From positions 160,504-224,503 of the forward strand of contig NW_019775711.1 in NCBI RefSeq assembly GCF_001039355.2: 64,000 nt of DNA, given 5' to 3'. The DNA comes from Lingula anatina. Lineage: Eukaryota > Brachiopoda > Lingulata > Lingulida > Lingulidae. This document shows, one piece after another, positions 12,292 to 23,877 of the stretch. The translations under genes were made by a program, and so were the position numbers. The notes under the pieces were generated by a model. It saw only the letters and a program-made list of their open reading frames with translations. It ran no database searches and was not told the DNA's origin. Every line of letters begins with the position of its first letter. Position 1 is the stretch's first letter.

Positions 12292-12480
12292 GAGAAGTGA
12301 AGAAGCTAAGTTAAATTTTAATGAATTGGAAAAAATGATAAGGGCATCATTAATACACTTGTTTCAGAAAGAAGAATGAATGAGGAGTGAGTGAGTGAGC
12401 AAGAGAACAATTTACATAATTTGTAACAAAATTTTCTTTCTGGGAGAATAAATATATCTAAAACAATATAAATCCTTGTC
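11230..12480 (+). mobile_element. LINE remnant 1 (reverse transcriptase fragment)
   Basis: Broken non-LTR retrotransposon. 11310-11546 encodes an RT piece with IGENTGL-like residues and the motif LLLDFERAFDS (catalytic Asp region); CRQGDPLT follows near 11560. 11874-12077 encodes the C-terminal part with a Cys/His knuckle (CTFCKTEVESIEHLF). The YxDD core is deleted between these parts, and frames are interrupted by stops. Word usage resembles L1/Tx1-like LINEs, but the clade is not certain. An (AT)n run lies at 12247-12288. It begins about 180 bp after the last exon of gene A. Confidence 0.8.
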
Positions 12481-12950
12481 GTACTTATTTAAAATATGAA
12501 CAGAAATGGATATTGAAGACGTGCTGCGGTTAATGGAATATTTTTCATGTTTTTAATATTTCAATAACAAATAACATATTGCCTAACTTCGTGTTGGCCA
12601 CAACAGACTCATAGCCAGCTGCAATAACAGGTCTATTTTATGGGTATCAGAACATGCTTCGTCAAAGGAATTGCAGGAAGCTATTTACTTTATTGTAGTT
12701 CCAACCAGTTTCTGTGTTAGGAAAAATATATCTTCATGTTCGGATCAAGTCTGATAATTACTGTCGTACAAACCAAACCATCTTGCTGAGTTTAAATGTC
12801 ACATAACTTTACAAATATATCACATTGGTAATTTTTCTCTTTTCGACTAAATGCCCTTCAATATCAACATATAACTTTAAAAACTTTTAGATGAATATTT
12901 ATTATATGTAAGGAGGAAGTTTTCTAATTGACTTTTTTTTTGTTTTCTTA

Positions 12951-13303
12951 AAGGGATAACAACTATTCATTTTGGCCAAATAATGCATTTTCCTTGGGTA
13001 AAGGGCAATTTTCCCAAATTTCCCAATGGTAAATGAATCCATTCCCTAATTCAAAGTTGGTCACTGTTTTCTTTTCTTTTCTTTTTCTTTTTTTTTTTTT
13101 TTTTTTTTTTGAATATTCTCTTAAGAAGTTATTACGAAATGTAACCATCTACATGTACGTAGGTCACGTGATGTGATGACAAACATAAACTCCATTAATG
13201 GACTTTTTGGTGGTAAAATATAATTTATTATATTGCTATGAGTTGTTTGTAATTTATTTATGGTGAAATATGGATATCTTACGAATAGTTGTTATCCCTT
13301 CAA
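12951..13303. mobile_element. TTAA-type MITE, copy 1
   Basis: Termini are inverted: TTAAAGGGATAACAACTATTC at the left and GAATAGTTGTTATCCCTTCAA at the right. Two further copies are at 19748-20082 and 48388-48741. TTAA at the borders fits a piggyBac- or Kolobok-type target. No ORF is seen. Confidence 0.75.
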
Positions 13304-13577
13304 CATTTTCAACTACACTTCAAAAGTCAAACCAAAAATGATGTATTATCCCAGCAGGCAAATTATGTTGTTTTAACGTTGAAACAACGTTGAACCATAA
13401 CGTTGAGTAGACATTGAATAAACGTTGGATTTGAAAGTTGTGTCAACCTCAGATAACAACGTTGTATCAACGTCAGAAAACAATGTTATATCAACCCCAC
13501 CCAGTGGGACATTAGCCTGGATGTGTTTAGCAGTAGGACATGTTTGATAGCTAAATATATGTAGGGTATAAATGTAT

Positions 13578-13864
13578 CNTACTATCAATCACCTTGATTT
13601 TGTCGATTATAGGACCATATGCTACTTTATGTCCGGATTGTTCTTCATGCTGGCTTAATGCTGACTTGCTGTCTCTATTATTGACCGATTTTTGGTGTTC
13701 GGCTATTCTCACTGACACTGATCTTCCCGTTTCACCTATATATTTCTCACCACACCCCTCACATTCCATTTCATAGACAACTCCACACTTTTCATTGTTG
13801 TCTAATGGGTCTTTGGGACTAACTACTGCATTCCGGATGGTGATCCCTGCTTTGTTGTACAAGA
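13578..13864 (-). repeat. inverted copy of the Penelope GIY-YIG segment (left arm)
   Basis: Reverse complement of 15313-15596 with very few differences. It places an inverted fragment of the endonuclease coding region upstream of the RT. Inverted or tandem terminal fragments are a known hallmark of Penelope-like elements. Confidence 0.9.
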
Positions 13865-13879
13865 AGTCAACAAGAAGTC

Positions 13880-15720
13880 ATGTGCCAACAACTAGAAACA
13901 TCAGACAGAGAGTCAGCAGAATTACTGCGCAATGAAGTAGTGGGGATACCTAGAAATGCAAAAGTCCCCAAGTCCAACATAACAACAGCAGAAAGAAAAG
14001 CCCTGAAATCATTAAAAGGCAACAAAGGCATAATCATACTTCCAGCTGATAAAAGCAAAGCAGTGGTTGTCATGGATAAGAAAGAATATATATCTCAGTG
14101 TGAATCATTATTAGCTGATACCAACACGTACCGAGAAAAGGGACATGCCAATCCAACCAAGACCTTGAAAGGAAAAATCCAGCGGAAACTAAGAGAACTG
14201 AAGAAAGCAGATCACCTTGACCAGGCCATATACAACAAGATCTACCCAACGTTAGATGTCACACCTAGATTCTATGCCACCCCTAAAGTCCATAAGGATC
14301 CCCTCAAAATGAGACCTATTGTGTCTGGCATTAACTCCATCACTTACTCACTGGCCAGACACTTAGCGGATCTACTAAAACCATTGGTGGGCCAATCCAT
14401 TCACCATGTTCAGAATTCTAAACACCTTATTGAAAAATTGGAAAAGGTGACGTTAGAGGATGGGGAGGTATTGGTATCGTTTGATGTGACAGCCTTCTGC
14501 ACCAGTGTACCCGGAGATGAAGTGGTGATTATGGCCAGGGATAGAGCAGAAAATGATGACAGCTGGCATGAAAGGACTAAAATGACACCAATGGAATTTG
14601 GGGAACTTCTAAAAATGGTAATAGAAACCACCTAATTCAGATTCCAAAATAAAATATATGAACAGACTTATGGTATGGGCATGGGTTCACCTCTTTCCCC
14701 AGTGTTATCCAATTTGTTCATGGAAGAATTTGAGAAGAAGGCACTAACAACAGCAGTTCATCCTCCCAAGTTCTGGGGACGATATGTAGACGATACTGGA
14801 GTGGTCATCCAAAGTCAACACCAAGAGGAGCTGTTTGCACATATCAATGAACAACATTCAAACATCAAATTTACTATGGAGAAAGAGGATGAACAACTAT
14901 CCCTACTCATGCTGGACCGTAAACTGACCAGAAAAGAAAATACCATCTCAACAGACATATATCGTAAACCCACCCACACAGACCAATATCTACATTGGGA
15001 GTCACACCACCCAGTATATCAAAAACTTGGGATTGTAAAGGCACTTATGTATAGGGCTGAGACCTTGGTTTAAGATAGAGAGACACAGGCGATTGAAAAA
15101 GAAAAGGTGAAACGAGCTCTGAGAAATTGTGGATATCCGGAATGGGCATTAAAAGAAGGAGAAAAGATGGAAAAGAAACAAAAACAAAAAAGTGTCCATA
15201 CCACAGCTCAAAACAGTGACAAAAAAAGAGAAAAAACAAGTCATTGTATTACCCTACACCAGGGGGGTCTCGGAACGTTTACAACGGACATTTAAAAAAT
15301 ACAACATTAACTTGTACAACAAAGCAGGGTTCACCATCCGGAATGCAGTAGTTAGTCCCAAAGACCCATTAGACAACAATGAAAAGTGTGGAGTTGTCTA
15401 TGAAATGGAATGTGAGGGGTGTGGTGAGAAATATATAGGTGAAACGGGAAGATCAGTGTCAGAGAGAATAGCCGAACACCAAAAATCGGTCAATAATAGA
15501 GACAGCAAGTCAGCATTAAGCCAGCATGAAGAACAATCAGGACATAAAGTAGCATATGGTCCTATAATCGACAAAATCAAGGTGATTGATAGTGAACCAA
15601 GGGAAAATTACAGAAAAGTCTTAGAAGCCATCCACATCAAAAAGACAGGGGCCAGTCTCAACAGAAATGATGGTGCCATCCTCCCTGACCTCTACCTCCC
15701 TTTCCTAAGACAATGGGGGG
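13880..15720 (+). pseudogene. Penelope-like element: reverse transcriptase plus GIY-YIG endonuclease, inactivated
   Basis: A single retroelement polyprotein in pieces. 13880-14635 holds the N-terminal RT region (ADKSKAVVVMD, PRFYATPKVHK, VSFDVTAFCTSVP). 14675-15073 holds GMGSPLSPVLSNLFMEEFE and the catalytic RYVDD. 15192-15710 holds the GIY-YIG nuclease (CGEKYIGETGRS, ERIAEHQKSV). Stop codons at 14633 and 15071 and a frame change near 15200 interrupt it. The order RT then GIY-YIG with no LTR defines Penelope-like elements. The few lesions suggest a fairly recent copy. A hammerhead-like fold lies just downstream. Confidence 0.92.
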
Positions 15721-15756
15721 GGGGGGGGGNGCTATTCACCTGGATAGCCTCATTCC

Positions 15757-15815
15757 CTGAAGAAGATGTCCTGATAGACATCGAAATATTGGAGGTAAAA
15801 TCTATCTCAATATTA
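15757..15815 (+). ncRNA. hammerhead-ribozyme-like motif after the Penelope ORF
   Basis: CTGAAGA, then a 6-bp stem (GATGTC/GACATC), then GAAA, then a second stem pairing ATATTG with CAATAT at 15808-15813, followed by T: the expected order of hammerhead core, helix II, core and helix III with an NUH site. There is an extra A between CTGAAGA and helix II, and helix I is not evident, so the call is tentative. Hammerheads are known in Penelope-like elements. Confidence 0.45.
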
Positions 15816-15934
15816 GCTGTTGACTGAAGAAAAATTCACATCATTCTTATAACTTAACACAGCTGATGAAATTCTTCTCTAACGTATCAACCTGTTTTCA
15901 ACGTTGATCCAACGCAACTATGCCTGCTGGGTGA

Positions 15935-17340
15935 ATACAATTCACGTCCGCAAATGGACAAAGTTATCTGGACAACACTACATAAAACAAAAATTATTTT
16001 GGTGAAATCTCAGCAATTGTCAAGATATAAAACCACGTCTTCATTCTGATGATTGTCATAGTTACTGCATCGGTAGATTCTATAATTTTGTCATTGATCA
16101 AAAGTAAAAGTGAACATATTGTTTTGCTTTGGTTCGTAGAAAGACATGGAAGGATTTGATTAAGTTTTATTTACTCGGACTAAGTCATGTCTGATGACAA
16201 AGTCCAATTTCGCATAATAAACAATTCTACTTAACAAGCATTTCTTTCCATATAGTCATATACTGGAAGTAATTTCATATTATCCGAAGCGTCATACGGG
16301 TTTCCATTATGTTTAACTCCGACATACTGTATCAAAGTAGCGCTGAAATTATCTGGTTGATGCAAATAAGTTAGCTCACTGGTGTGAGAGGCCTTCTTTG
16401 GTTTAATGTTTTGGTTGGTTTTTGGTGTTATTTTATCATTGTGTTGCACACGCACGCTCACACACACAAACACGCACACACAACCAAGAGAGAGGGAGAA
16501 GGGGAGGGAAAAAACCTGACAGCTAGATCGCAGCCGCGGAAAGAAGGATATATATATATTTGATATAACTGAACAATACAAGTATACTATCGTTATGTTG
16601 TTGTACACCTTTATGAACTTTGGTTGAATGTTGCTGGCTATCTGTCACAATGTCAGCCTCATCCAGCAGTTCAGGTACACACAAGCACACACGAGAGAGA
16701 GAGAGAAAGAGAGTGACTAGATTTCATATTTCATCAGTTATCTTTATCGTTAGAACTGGGTCAATTCGACGGGAAACATTGTAATTCAAATTGACAAACA
16801 ATAAGTTGGCCATGGCTTCATTTACTGTTTTATCTCAATACTAATATCTGCCAAGCTACAGGTGTGTTAATGGAAGTCCTGGCCTGTATGAAAATTCTCT
16901 AGGTCAAATACAAAAGTGCACATTTCATGCTGAATGAAAGAAGCCAATGAAAGACCTTAGTATACAAACGGCATGTGACAGTAAACGAAGTGCATTCCGA
17001 GTGGAAAATTATCGAATGGCACTATGCCTGAATGCCGTGATGATATTTAGAATGCAGTCATACTGCAGTTAGAATACTATTCAAATGCCATTCGATAATT
17101 TTCCACATGGAATGCACTTCGAAAGTTTTTAACATGAACAAAACATTCGGGCCGGCCACAAGAATTATTAAAAATATTTGGAATGCTCTCGGAAATTTTA
17201 GAATGCTCTTCGAATATCCAGGAACAAAGAATTGTCTTTTTGACGGCATTCTTGCTCATTCCGCCTCTAGTGTGACTGGGGAATAACGAATGACTCCATC
17301 TGTTACACCCCGCCACACTAACCCTCTGCGTTATAAATAA
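15935..17340 (+). repeat. degenerate 5' module of a fifth EGF unit (unit E)
   Basis: Carries the array landmarks GTCATATACTGGAAGTAATT, CGTCATACGGGTTTCCATTA, the CA/GA compound tract (16450-16500) and GGTCAATTCGACGGG (16758), then diverges after about 16985. No signal or EGF exon follows before 20 kb, so the coding exons of this unit were apparently lost. Confidence 0.65.
16985..17280. repeat. GAATGC-rich inverted repeat
   Basis: Arms at 16989-17022 and 17087-17119 are inverted copies (AGTGCATTCCGAGTGGAAAA against its near-complement ending GGAATGCACT). Further GAATGC hexamers follow to 17280. It is related to 9125-9390. Confidence 0.75.
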
Positions 17341-18019
17341 TTACAGGGGAATTAAGAGTACTAATATTTTCTCAATGTCAGAACAGAACTATGAACTGTA
17401 GAGGCCTCGGTAGTCACGAAAAAAGGAAAGACATATTTCAGCATATTCATAGTAAAATATTAGGCAATATGCTGCCTGCAAGATACACATTTCACATCTA
17501 AGCAAACAGATTTTATTAGATCATGTTTGAGTGTCTATGACTGAATGTATCACGGCCGCGCACTGTGAACAAGTAAGACCAAGATGGTCACATTTCCCTT
17601 GTGGTTATTAACAAGAATAAAATACAGAAACAGAGCTGACCACCATGGCATTAGTAAAAGAAACACATGAAACGAGTGAAAAGACGTTCCTTAAAACAGA
17701 AACACGGACGGGAGAGACGAGCATAAATATCAGTACTATTTTTAACCATTTAATCACTATATATATACATACTAAATAACATGTCAACTTGTGTCACTGT
17801 CTTGAACATTTTACTGTAAACATTACAACACCGATTGTCAAGTTAGACAACACGGATAGTCAAGTTTAATAACTTGATGTTGCACGGATGTTGAGAACAG
17901 CGAGTTGCATCATGTTTCATACGCAGGAGGTATTTCACAAATTAAGATTCAGATAAACAAACTATTATTAAGATGGTAAATTACCTTCATCTTGCAGCAC
18001 CAGTAGAAAACTGGTCTCA
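17341..18019. other. no gene seen
   Basis: AT-rich sequence without recognisable exons or repeats, between degenerate unit E and LINE remnant 2. Confidence 0.5.
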
Positions 18020-19260
18020 TCATACATGCTTGCTCCGTCATACCCGACCACTTAAAACTGTCTTATACAGATTACTACATGAAGACCAGTACGGTTTTAT
18101 GGCTGGGCGTTTTATTGGTGAGAACACAGGACTCACATATGATTTAATGGAAACCTGTAAAACGAATAATATACCACGTATGATGTTAGTACTCGACTTT
18201 GAACGGGCATTTGATTCCTGAGAATTTGTCTACAAAGTGTTAGACCCCATTTCCAGAGATTAGATCGATCTACTTTAAATCGACCTAACTCCCTGGGGGT
18301 TCACGCTAAATAGCTGTCAGCCGAGCGGACACGAAAGTTAATTACCCCCTTACAGCTTGTAGTAGGCGGGACGGACATTTAAGCCGTATTATCTGACAGT
18401 AATCTAGTGAGACTCCCCGCGGGGATAGATCGATCTAAAAGCTCTGGGAATACAGCCTTAGACTATCTTAATTCTAGGCATGATTGCAAACACTATATGA
18501 AAACATTAAATATGGGTGTGAGTCCTTGTGTTACACAAATGGTTTCTTCTCATGATTTTTAATAAAGGTCTTGGATGCCGCCAAGGCGACCCACTCACCT
18601 TATGTTTTTTTAATTTGTGTGTTGATATTTTAGCAGTGCTAATTAGAAATAACAAATTTATAAAAGGTACAAAAGTTTAAGAAAAGGAATAAAATGTGCT
18701 ATCCAGAAAAAATGGCCTGAAATTATAACGTCAAAAGATATGCTTATTAGATCCTATAGACCAAAGTTAATAGAAGTAAGGCTTAAAGATTAAAAAGGTC
18801 AGGGACAATCTACAATATTCTACTTATGGCTAGTCTGAAAATGCAATGCAAGTCATCATATGAAGTGAAATGGGAAAATAAGTTAAATTGGAAGAGAATT
18901 TCAATTGGACAATTGTTAACAAAAACATTTTTAAGTACAGAGGAAACAAAATTTAGATGGTTTCAGTATAGAATAGTGCATCAAATTTTGGCAACAAACA
19001 GATACTTGTATTGCATTAAGGTTAAAGATAGTAATGTATGTACCTTTTGTAAAACAGAAGTAGAAAGTATTGAACATCTTTTTTTTTTTGTGAATGTATG
19101 CTTGTTCAGTATCTATGGGGTAGATTTTAATCAATTAAAATAAGATGGTTAAATGAATATACAAAAACAATAATTGAACTAAGTAGTCGTGACATTATAT
19201 TATTCGGCTCTAATAAGATGGCTTTAAATCAAATAATACTTATTGTAAAATATATATATA
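18020..19260 (+). mobile_element. LINE remnant 2 (same family as remnant 1)
   Basis: Near-identical to 11310-12290 but extends further 5' (HEDQYGF then IGENTGL, LVLDFERAFDS). 18826-19143 encodes the C-terminal part with CTFCKTEVESIEHLF. It shares the same internal deletion as remnant 1, so the two arose by duplication of one defective copy. A MITE (18243-18465) is inserted in it. Confidence 0.8.
18243..18465. mobile_element. MITE inserted in LINE remnant 2
   Basis: Remnant 1 gives the empty site (TACAAAGTTTTAGACTAT). Here about 220 bp separates two TTAGAC copies. Ends are imperfect inverted repeats around CCAGAG..AGATCGATCTA and TAGATCGATCTA..CTCTGG. The target duplication is TTA or TTAGAC; TTA would fit PIF/Harbinger. 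Related copies lie at 58755-58990. Confidence 0.8.
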
Positions 19261-19747
19261 TATATATAAATCCTTGTCCAGTTAAAATATGAACAGAAAT
19301 GGATATTGAAGACGTGCTACGGTTAATGGAATATTTTTCATGTTTTTAATATTTCAATAACAAATAACATATTGCCTAATTCTCGTGTTGGCCACAACAG
19401 ACTCATAGCCAGCTGCAATTACAGGTCTATTTTATGGGTATCAGAACTTTCTTCGTAAAAGAGCGATTGCAGGAAGCTATTTACTTTATTATAGTTCCAA
19501 CCAGTTTCTATGTTAGGAAAAATATATCTTCATGTTCGGATCAAGTCTGATAATTACTGTCGTACAAACCAAACCATCTTGCTGAGTTATAATGTCACAT
19601 AACTTTACAAATATATCACATTGTTAATTCTTCTCTTTTCGACTAAATGCCCTTCAATATCAACATATAAATTTAAAAACTTTTAGATGAATATTTATTA
19701 TATGTAAGGAGGAAGTTTTCTTATTGACTAAATCGCTTTTTTTTTCT

Positions 19748-20082
19748 TAAAGGGATAACAACTGTTAATTTTGGCCAAATAATGCATTTTCCTTGGGTAA
19801 AGGGCAATTTTCCCAAACTTCCCAATGGTAAATGAATCCATTCCCTCATTCAAAGTTGGTCACTGTTTTTTTTTTAGTATTAATATTCTCTTAGGAAGTT
19901 ATTACGATATGTAGCCATCTACATGTATGTAGGTCACGTGATGTGATGACAAGCATAAACTCCATTAATGGACTTTTTGGTGGTAAAATAGAATTTATTA
20001 TATTGCTATGAGTTGTTTGTAATTTATTCATGGTGAAATATGGATATCTTACGAAAAGTTGTTATCCTTTCAACATTTTCAA
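19748..20082. mobile_element. TTAA-type MITE, copy 2
   Basis: Duplicate of 12951-13303 with the same termini and flanks, so it was copied with the unit rather than inserted independently. Confidence 0.75.
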
Positions 20083-20499
20083 CTACACTACAAAAGTCAA
20101 ACCAAAAATGATGTATTATTCCACTAACACATTTGTTAAACTGTTTTGATATGGTTTAAGATAATTACCATTTTACTTAAGATGCTGGGACACGTTACCA
20201 AAATGAATTAACATAAAACCTACATGTTACGAGTTCAATACAATTCATATCTGCAAATGGGCAATGTTATATGGACAACATCATATAAACCAAAAATTAT
20301 TTTGGAAAAAAATTAGCAATTGTCAAGATATAAACCACGTCTTCACTCCGATGATAGTGTCTTTTGTTACTGCATCTGTCAGTACTGTAATTTTGTCATT
20401 TTGGCAAATGTAAAAGTGAACATATTGTTTTGATTTGGTTCGTAGAAAGACATAGTCAATAAACAGTATGGTATTTCAGAGGTCGTTAACAAGAAAATC

Positions 20500-22690
20500 G
20501 CTTTTCTTTAGTCATATACTGGAAGAAAGTACATATTATCCAACGCGTCATGGGGTTTCCTTTATGTTTGACTATGACGTCCTTTATCAAAGTAGTACTT
20601 AAAATAACTGGACATATTGTCCAACGCGTCATGGGGTTTCCTTTATGTTTGACTATGACGTCCTTTATCAAAGTAGTACTTAAAATAACTGGGTTATGCG
20701 AATGAAATAGCTCACGCTTGAGAGCGAGAAAGAGGGAGAGAGAGGGAGAGAGAGACCAATGTCACGGATAGAAGGATTTGTTTATTTACTCGTTTGTTTA
20801 TTTACTCAGATTAAATCGTGTTTGATGACAAAGTCCAGTATAAGCAATGCGGCTTAACAAGCAATTGTAATTTTTTCATATCATCCAAAGCGTCATACGG
20901 GTTTCCATTATTTTTTATTCCGACGGCCTGTATCAAAGTAGCACTGAAATCAACTGGGTGACGCAAATAAAATAAAATAGCTAACTGGTAAGAGATGCCT
21001 TCTTTAGTTTAATGTTTTTGTTATTTTGGCTGTTATTCCATCACTGTGTCACACACTCACATACACACATACACATACATGCACACACTCATACACACGC
21101 ACGCACACACACTTTACACACACATGACAAAGAGAGTTAAGCTAGCAAAGAGGGGGGGGGGGTAAAAAAACTGATCTATGGCTGCCACGGATAGGAGGAT
21201 ATCAAATATTTGATTTAACTGAGCAATATAAATATAATATTGCAATGCTGTTATAGACCTTAATAGACTCTGGTTGAATATTTTTGGCTATCTCTCACTA
21301 TCTTGCCCCAATCCAGTGGTTTTTGTGGCGCACAGACACAAACACACGAGAGAGAGAGAGAGACTGAATTTCAATAGAAATGTTTATCGTAAGAACTAGG
21401 TCAATTCGACGGGCAACATAATAATGAAAAAGGGTCAATTCGACGGGCAACATAATAATGAAAAAGACAAACAAATGGTTGGCTAGAGTCTCCTTTACCG
21501 CTTTACCTCAAACATAATATTTGCCAAGCTATGGGAGTGTTAATGGAAGTCCCAACCTGTATGAATATTTTCTAGGTCAAATATGAAAATACACGCTTCA
21601 TGCTGAACGAAAGAAGCCAATGAAAGACCGACAAATGGCGTGTGATAATAAACTGGGCATCCTATAGTCAAATAAGCACTATCGTGATTGGATAGTTTCT
21701 CGTGTGCCACGTTATTCACGAGATACACTGATGTCCCGGTGCTGGCTGTATATTATCACTAGGAAGTGAGGAGACGTTGCATTTCGTGACCCGACTTCGA
21801 CGAGAAAAAAGGAGGTAAGTTTTATGTTAACTGTGAAATATTCTGATCGGTGTAATTCTGCAAATTTATGGTGATCTCCTGAACACACCAATTGTTGGCA
21901 ACTAAGCAGTGACAACTCTCTCTGTGGTTCTGGAGATGCTTCCTCTCAAATATGTTGTGTTCATGTATGACCAGGAATCCAATGAACCTACAGGTAGATG
22001 CGAACAGAGAGTGATTAAAACAGGAGATGATTACTTTGGTTCAAACTTTGAACAACCGCCTTTTGAATTCTAAGAAAGGAATAATGTCATTTTCCATTTG
22101 TTGAAACAATTTCAATCATATTAAGAGCAAATTTTATATCAAGTGTTTTCATCATACATTTATCGTTACAGACTATCAGGCAAATTGATTTGAAATTTGT
22201 TGAATCTATTTCAATAAAAATTAAGAGCACATTTTATTTCAAGTGAATATATCATAAATTTATTGCTACAGACTATGAAGCATACATTTATCTCTACAGA
22301 CTATCAATTGATTTGAAAATTATTGACATTGTGCGGGCGTGCTAATGGACGCTTGTCGATCCTGCAGGTATGTTCTCCAAGATAAATGGATTATATGCAT
22401 TTCTGCTGAACGAAAAACAGCTGGTATTTACAGAACCTGCGAATGAGTTGCAAAAATGGTTTTAACAATATCTGGTTATAAGATGAACACACTCTTAACT
22501 TGATGGGTCCACTGTGACACCGGCAATCCATTCTTATGGTTTTAAAAGGTAGTTGTCTGTATGAAACAAATGCATGTGACCACGGTCAAGGAATAGATAT
22601 CCTTCCTTTTTGTCCTGTGTCAGAACTTGGTCCAAAAGCACCAAAACCAGTTTTATTGCTATGGTTACATAGATAATTTTGGGCCAATGT
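20500..22690 (+). promoter_or_regulatory. 5' module of EGF unit B (putative promoter and 5'UTR region)
   Basis: Full module: GTCATATACTGG landmark, CA/GA compound tracts (21050-21130, 21340-21362), then conserved non-coding sequence. A consensus donor, GAGAAAAAAGGAG|GTAAGT, lies at about 21813 and recurs in units C and D, so a 5'UTR exon ending there is likely, spliced to the acceptor at 23831. Within it, 20531-20692 is an 81-bp tandem duplication, and GGGTCAATTCGACGGGCAAC occurs twice (about 21397 and 21432). Confidence 0.5.
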
Positions 22691-23831
22691 TTTGAAAATC
22701 TTACAATTGTTAGGTTTCGAAGCCTTATTAAAGATATTAAACCAAGTAATTATTTTTATAAAGCCGATTCAGATAAACCGTAGTTTAAACTTTTTGTGGT
22801 GCTTTTTGCATTATTAGATGTCCGATGTCTCAGTTGTCACTTGTATGCGAAGTGTTGTTAAAATTTACATTTTGACCAATTCTCAGAGAGTTTAGTCCCG
22901 GAAGTGGTCCCAGAAGTTTCAGATTTCCTCATAAGTGGGCCATAATAACTTTTTGTTATTTATAGCAAGAAGAATAAATTATTTAACGTTTTGTGAACAA
23001 TGTTTATTAATTTTTTTAAAGGGCCAAATTTATCTTTTTCCACATTTTAAATTTTGGAATGTATTTTATTGTGCAATATAACTCAATCAAATTTACACAT
23101 TTTCTATTTTATTTGTCTTTAAAGTAGTTTTGAGGAGGTTTATGCTTTAAATTTGTATAAATGGTATGAAATATTGATATCTTCACAGGTAGTTTGTATT
23201 CTCTCACCAATAGTTCTTGATAGATTTGGTATCTAGAATACAAAGTACTGCCTGGACTGTAAGGCCATCAGTCATTATAATAATAATAATAATAATAATA
23301 ATTATTATTATTATTAGTATTATGTTTCTACATTATATTCGTGTATTTTAGTGACACACGCTCCACAAGTAGCAGTATCAAAGCACTCTTTTTACTTCAA
23401 CTTTTTCATTTAGTTTTTATGGAAGGGAGGCAGCGTCCTTTAATTTTTCATTGGGTTCTTTCAATGATAGTTTATTTATTTATTATTGACTCACATATTT
23501 GTTGTTTATTTGTTGCCTACAAAAGAGAGATCAATCATTTTTAACAACGTCGATGCCTTCCCCCTCCTCTCTTGGTTCCTATCCCATCACAATGCAATGT
23601 TTGCCTTGACGGAAGTACAATTATAGCCTCGAAATTCACAAATGTTTGGTCGCTGCAAATTTCAATGCACCCGAAAAAGATAATATATTGCCGTGTCGCA
23701 TTGTTTGCGTGCCTCGTAATCTGCCATGTTTTCAAAAAAGCGAGCCCAATTTAGTTTAAAGATTGACATACATGTATGATGATGTTGAAATTTTACCACT
23801 TTCTTTTTCTGAACATCTTATTCTATTCCAG
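22691..23831 (+). other. gene B upstream region, no exon seen
   Basis: AT-rich. (AAT)n followed by (ATT)n makes a simple palindrome at 23279-23318. It ends at the polypyrimidine acceptor TTCTATTCCAG before the signal exon. Confidence 0.5.
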
Positions 23832-23877
23832 CATAGAAGTGCTATAAAAGAATACTATCTCCAACATCAACCAATCA

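Larger units (their letters stand above)
13350..15931. mobile_element. composite: CCCAGCAGGCA-ended element holding a Penelope-like retroelement
   Basis: The outer ends are inverted (CCCAGCAGGCA at 13350 and TGCCTGCTGGG at 15921), with subterminal AACGTTG repeats at 13377-13500 and 15898-15910. A Penelope-like element lies inside. The paralogous site near 20120 has neither, but about 140 bp of the paralogue is missing here, so the insertion was not clean. Single Ns at 13579 and 15730 mark unresolved assembly. Confidence 0.7.

Noticed and set aside
13594-13776. ORFs antisense to the Penelope endonuclease (also 15398-15580)
   Set aside because: Shadow frames created by the inverted arms of the same element.
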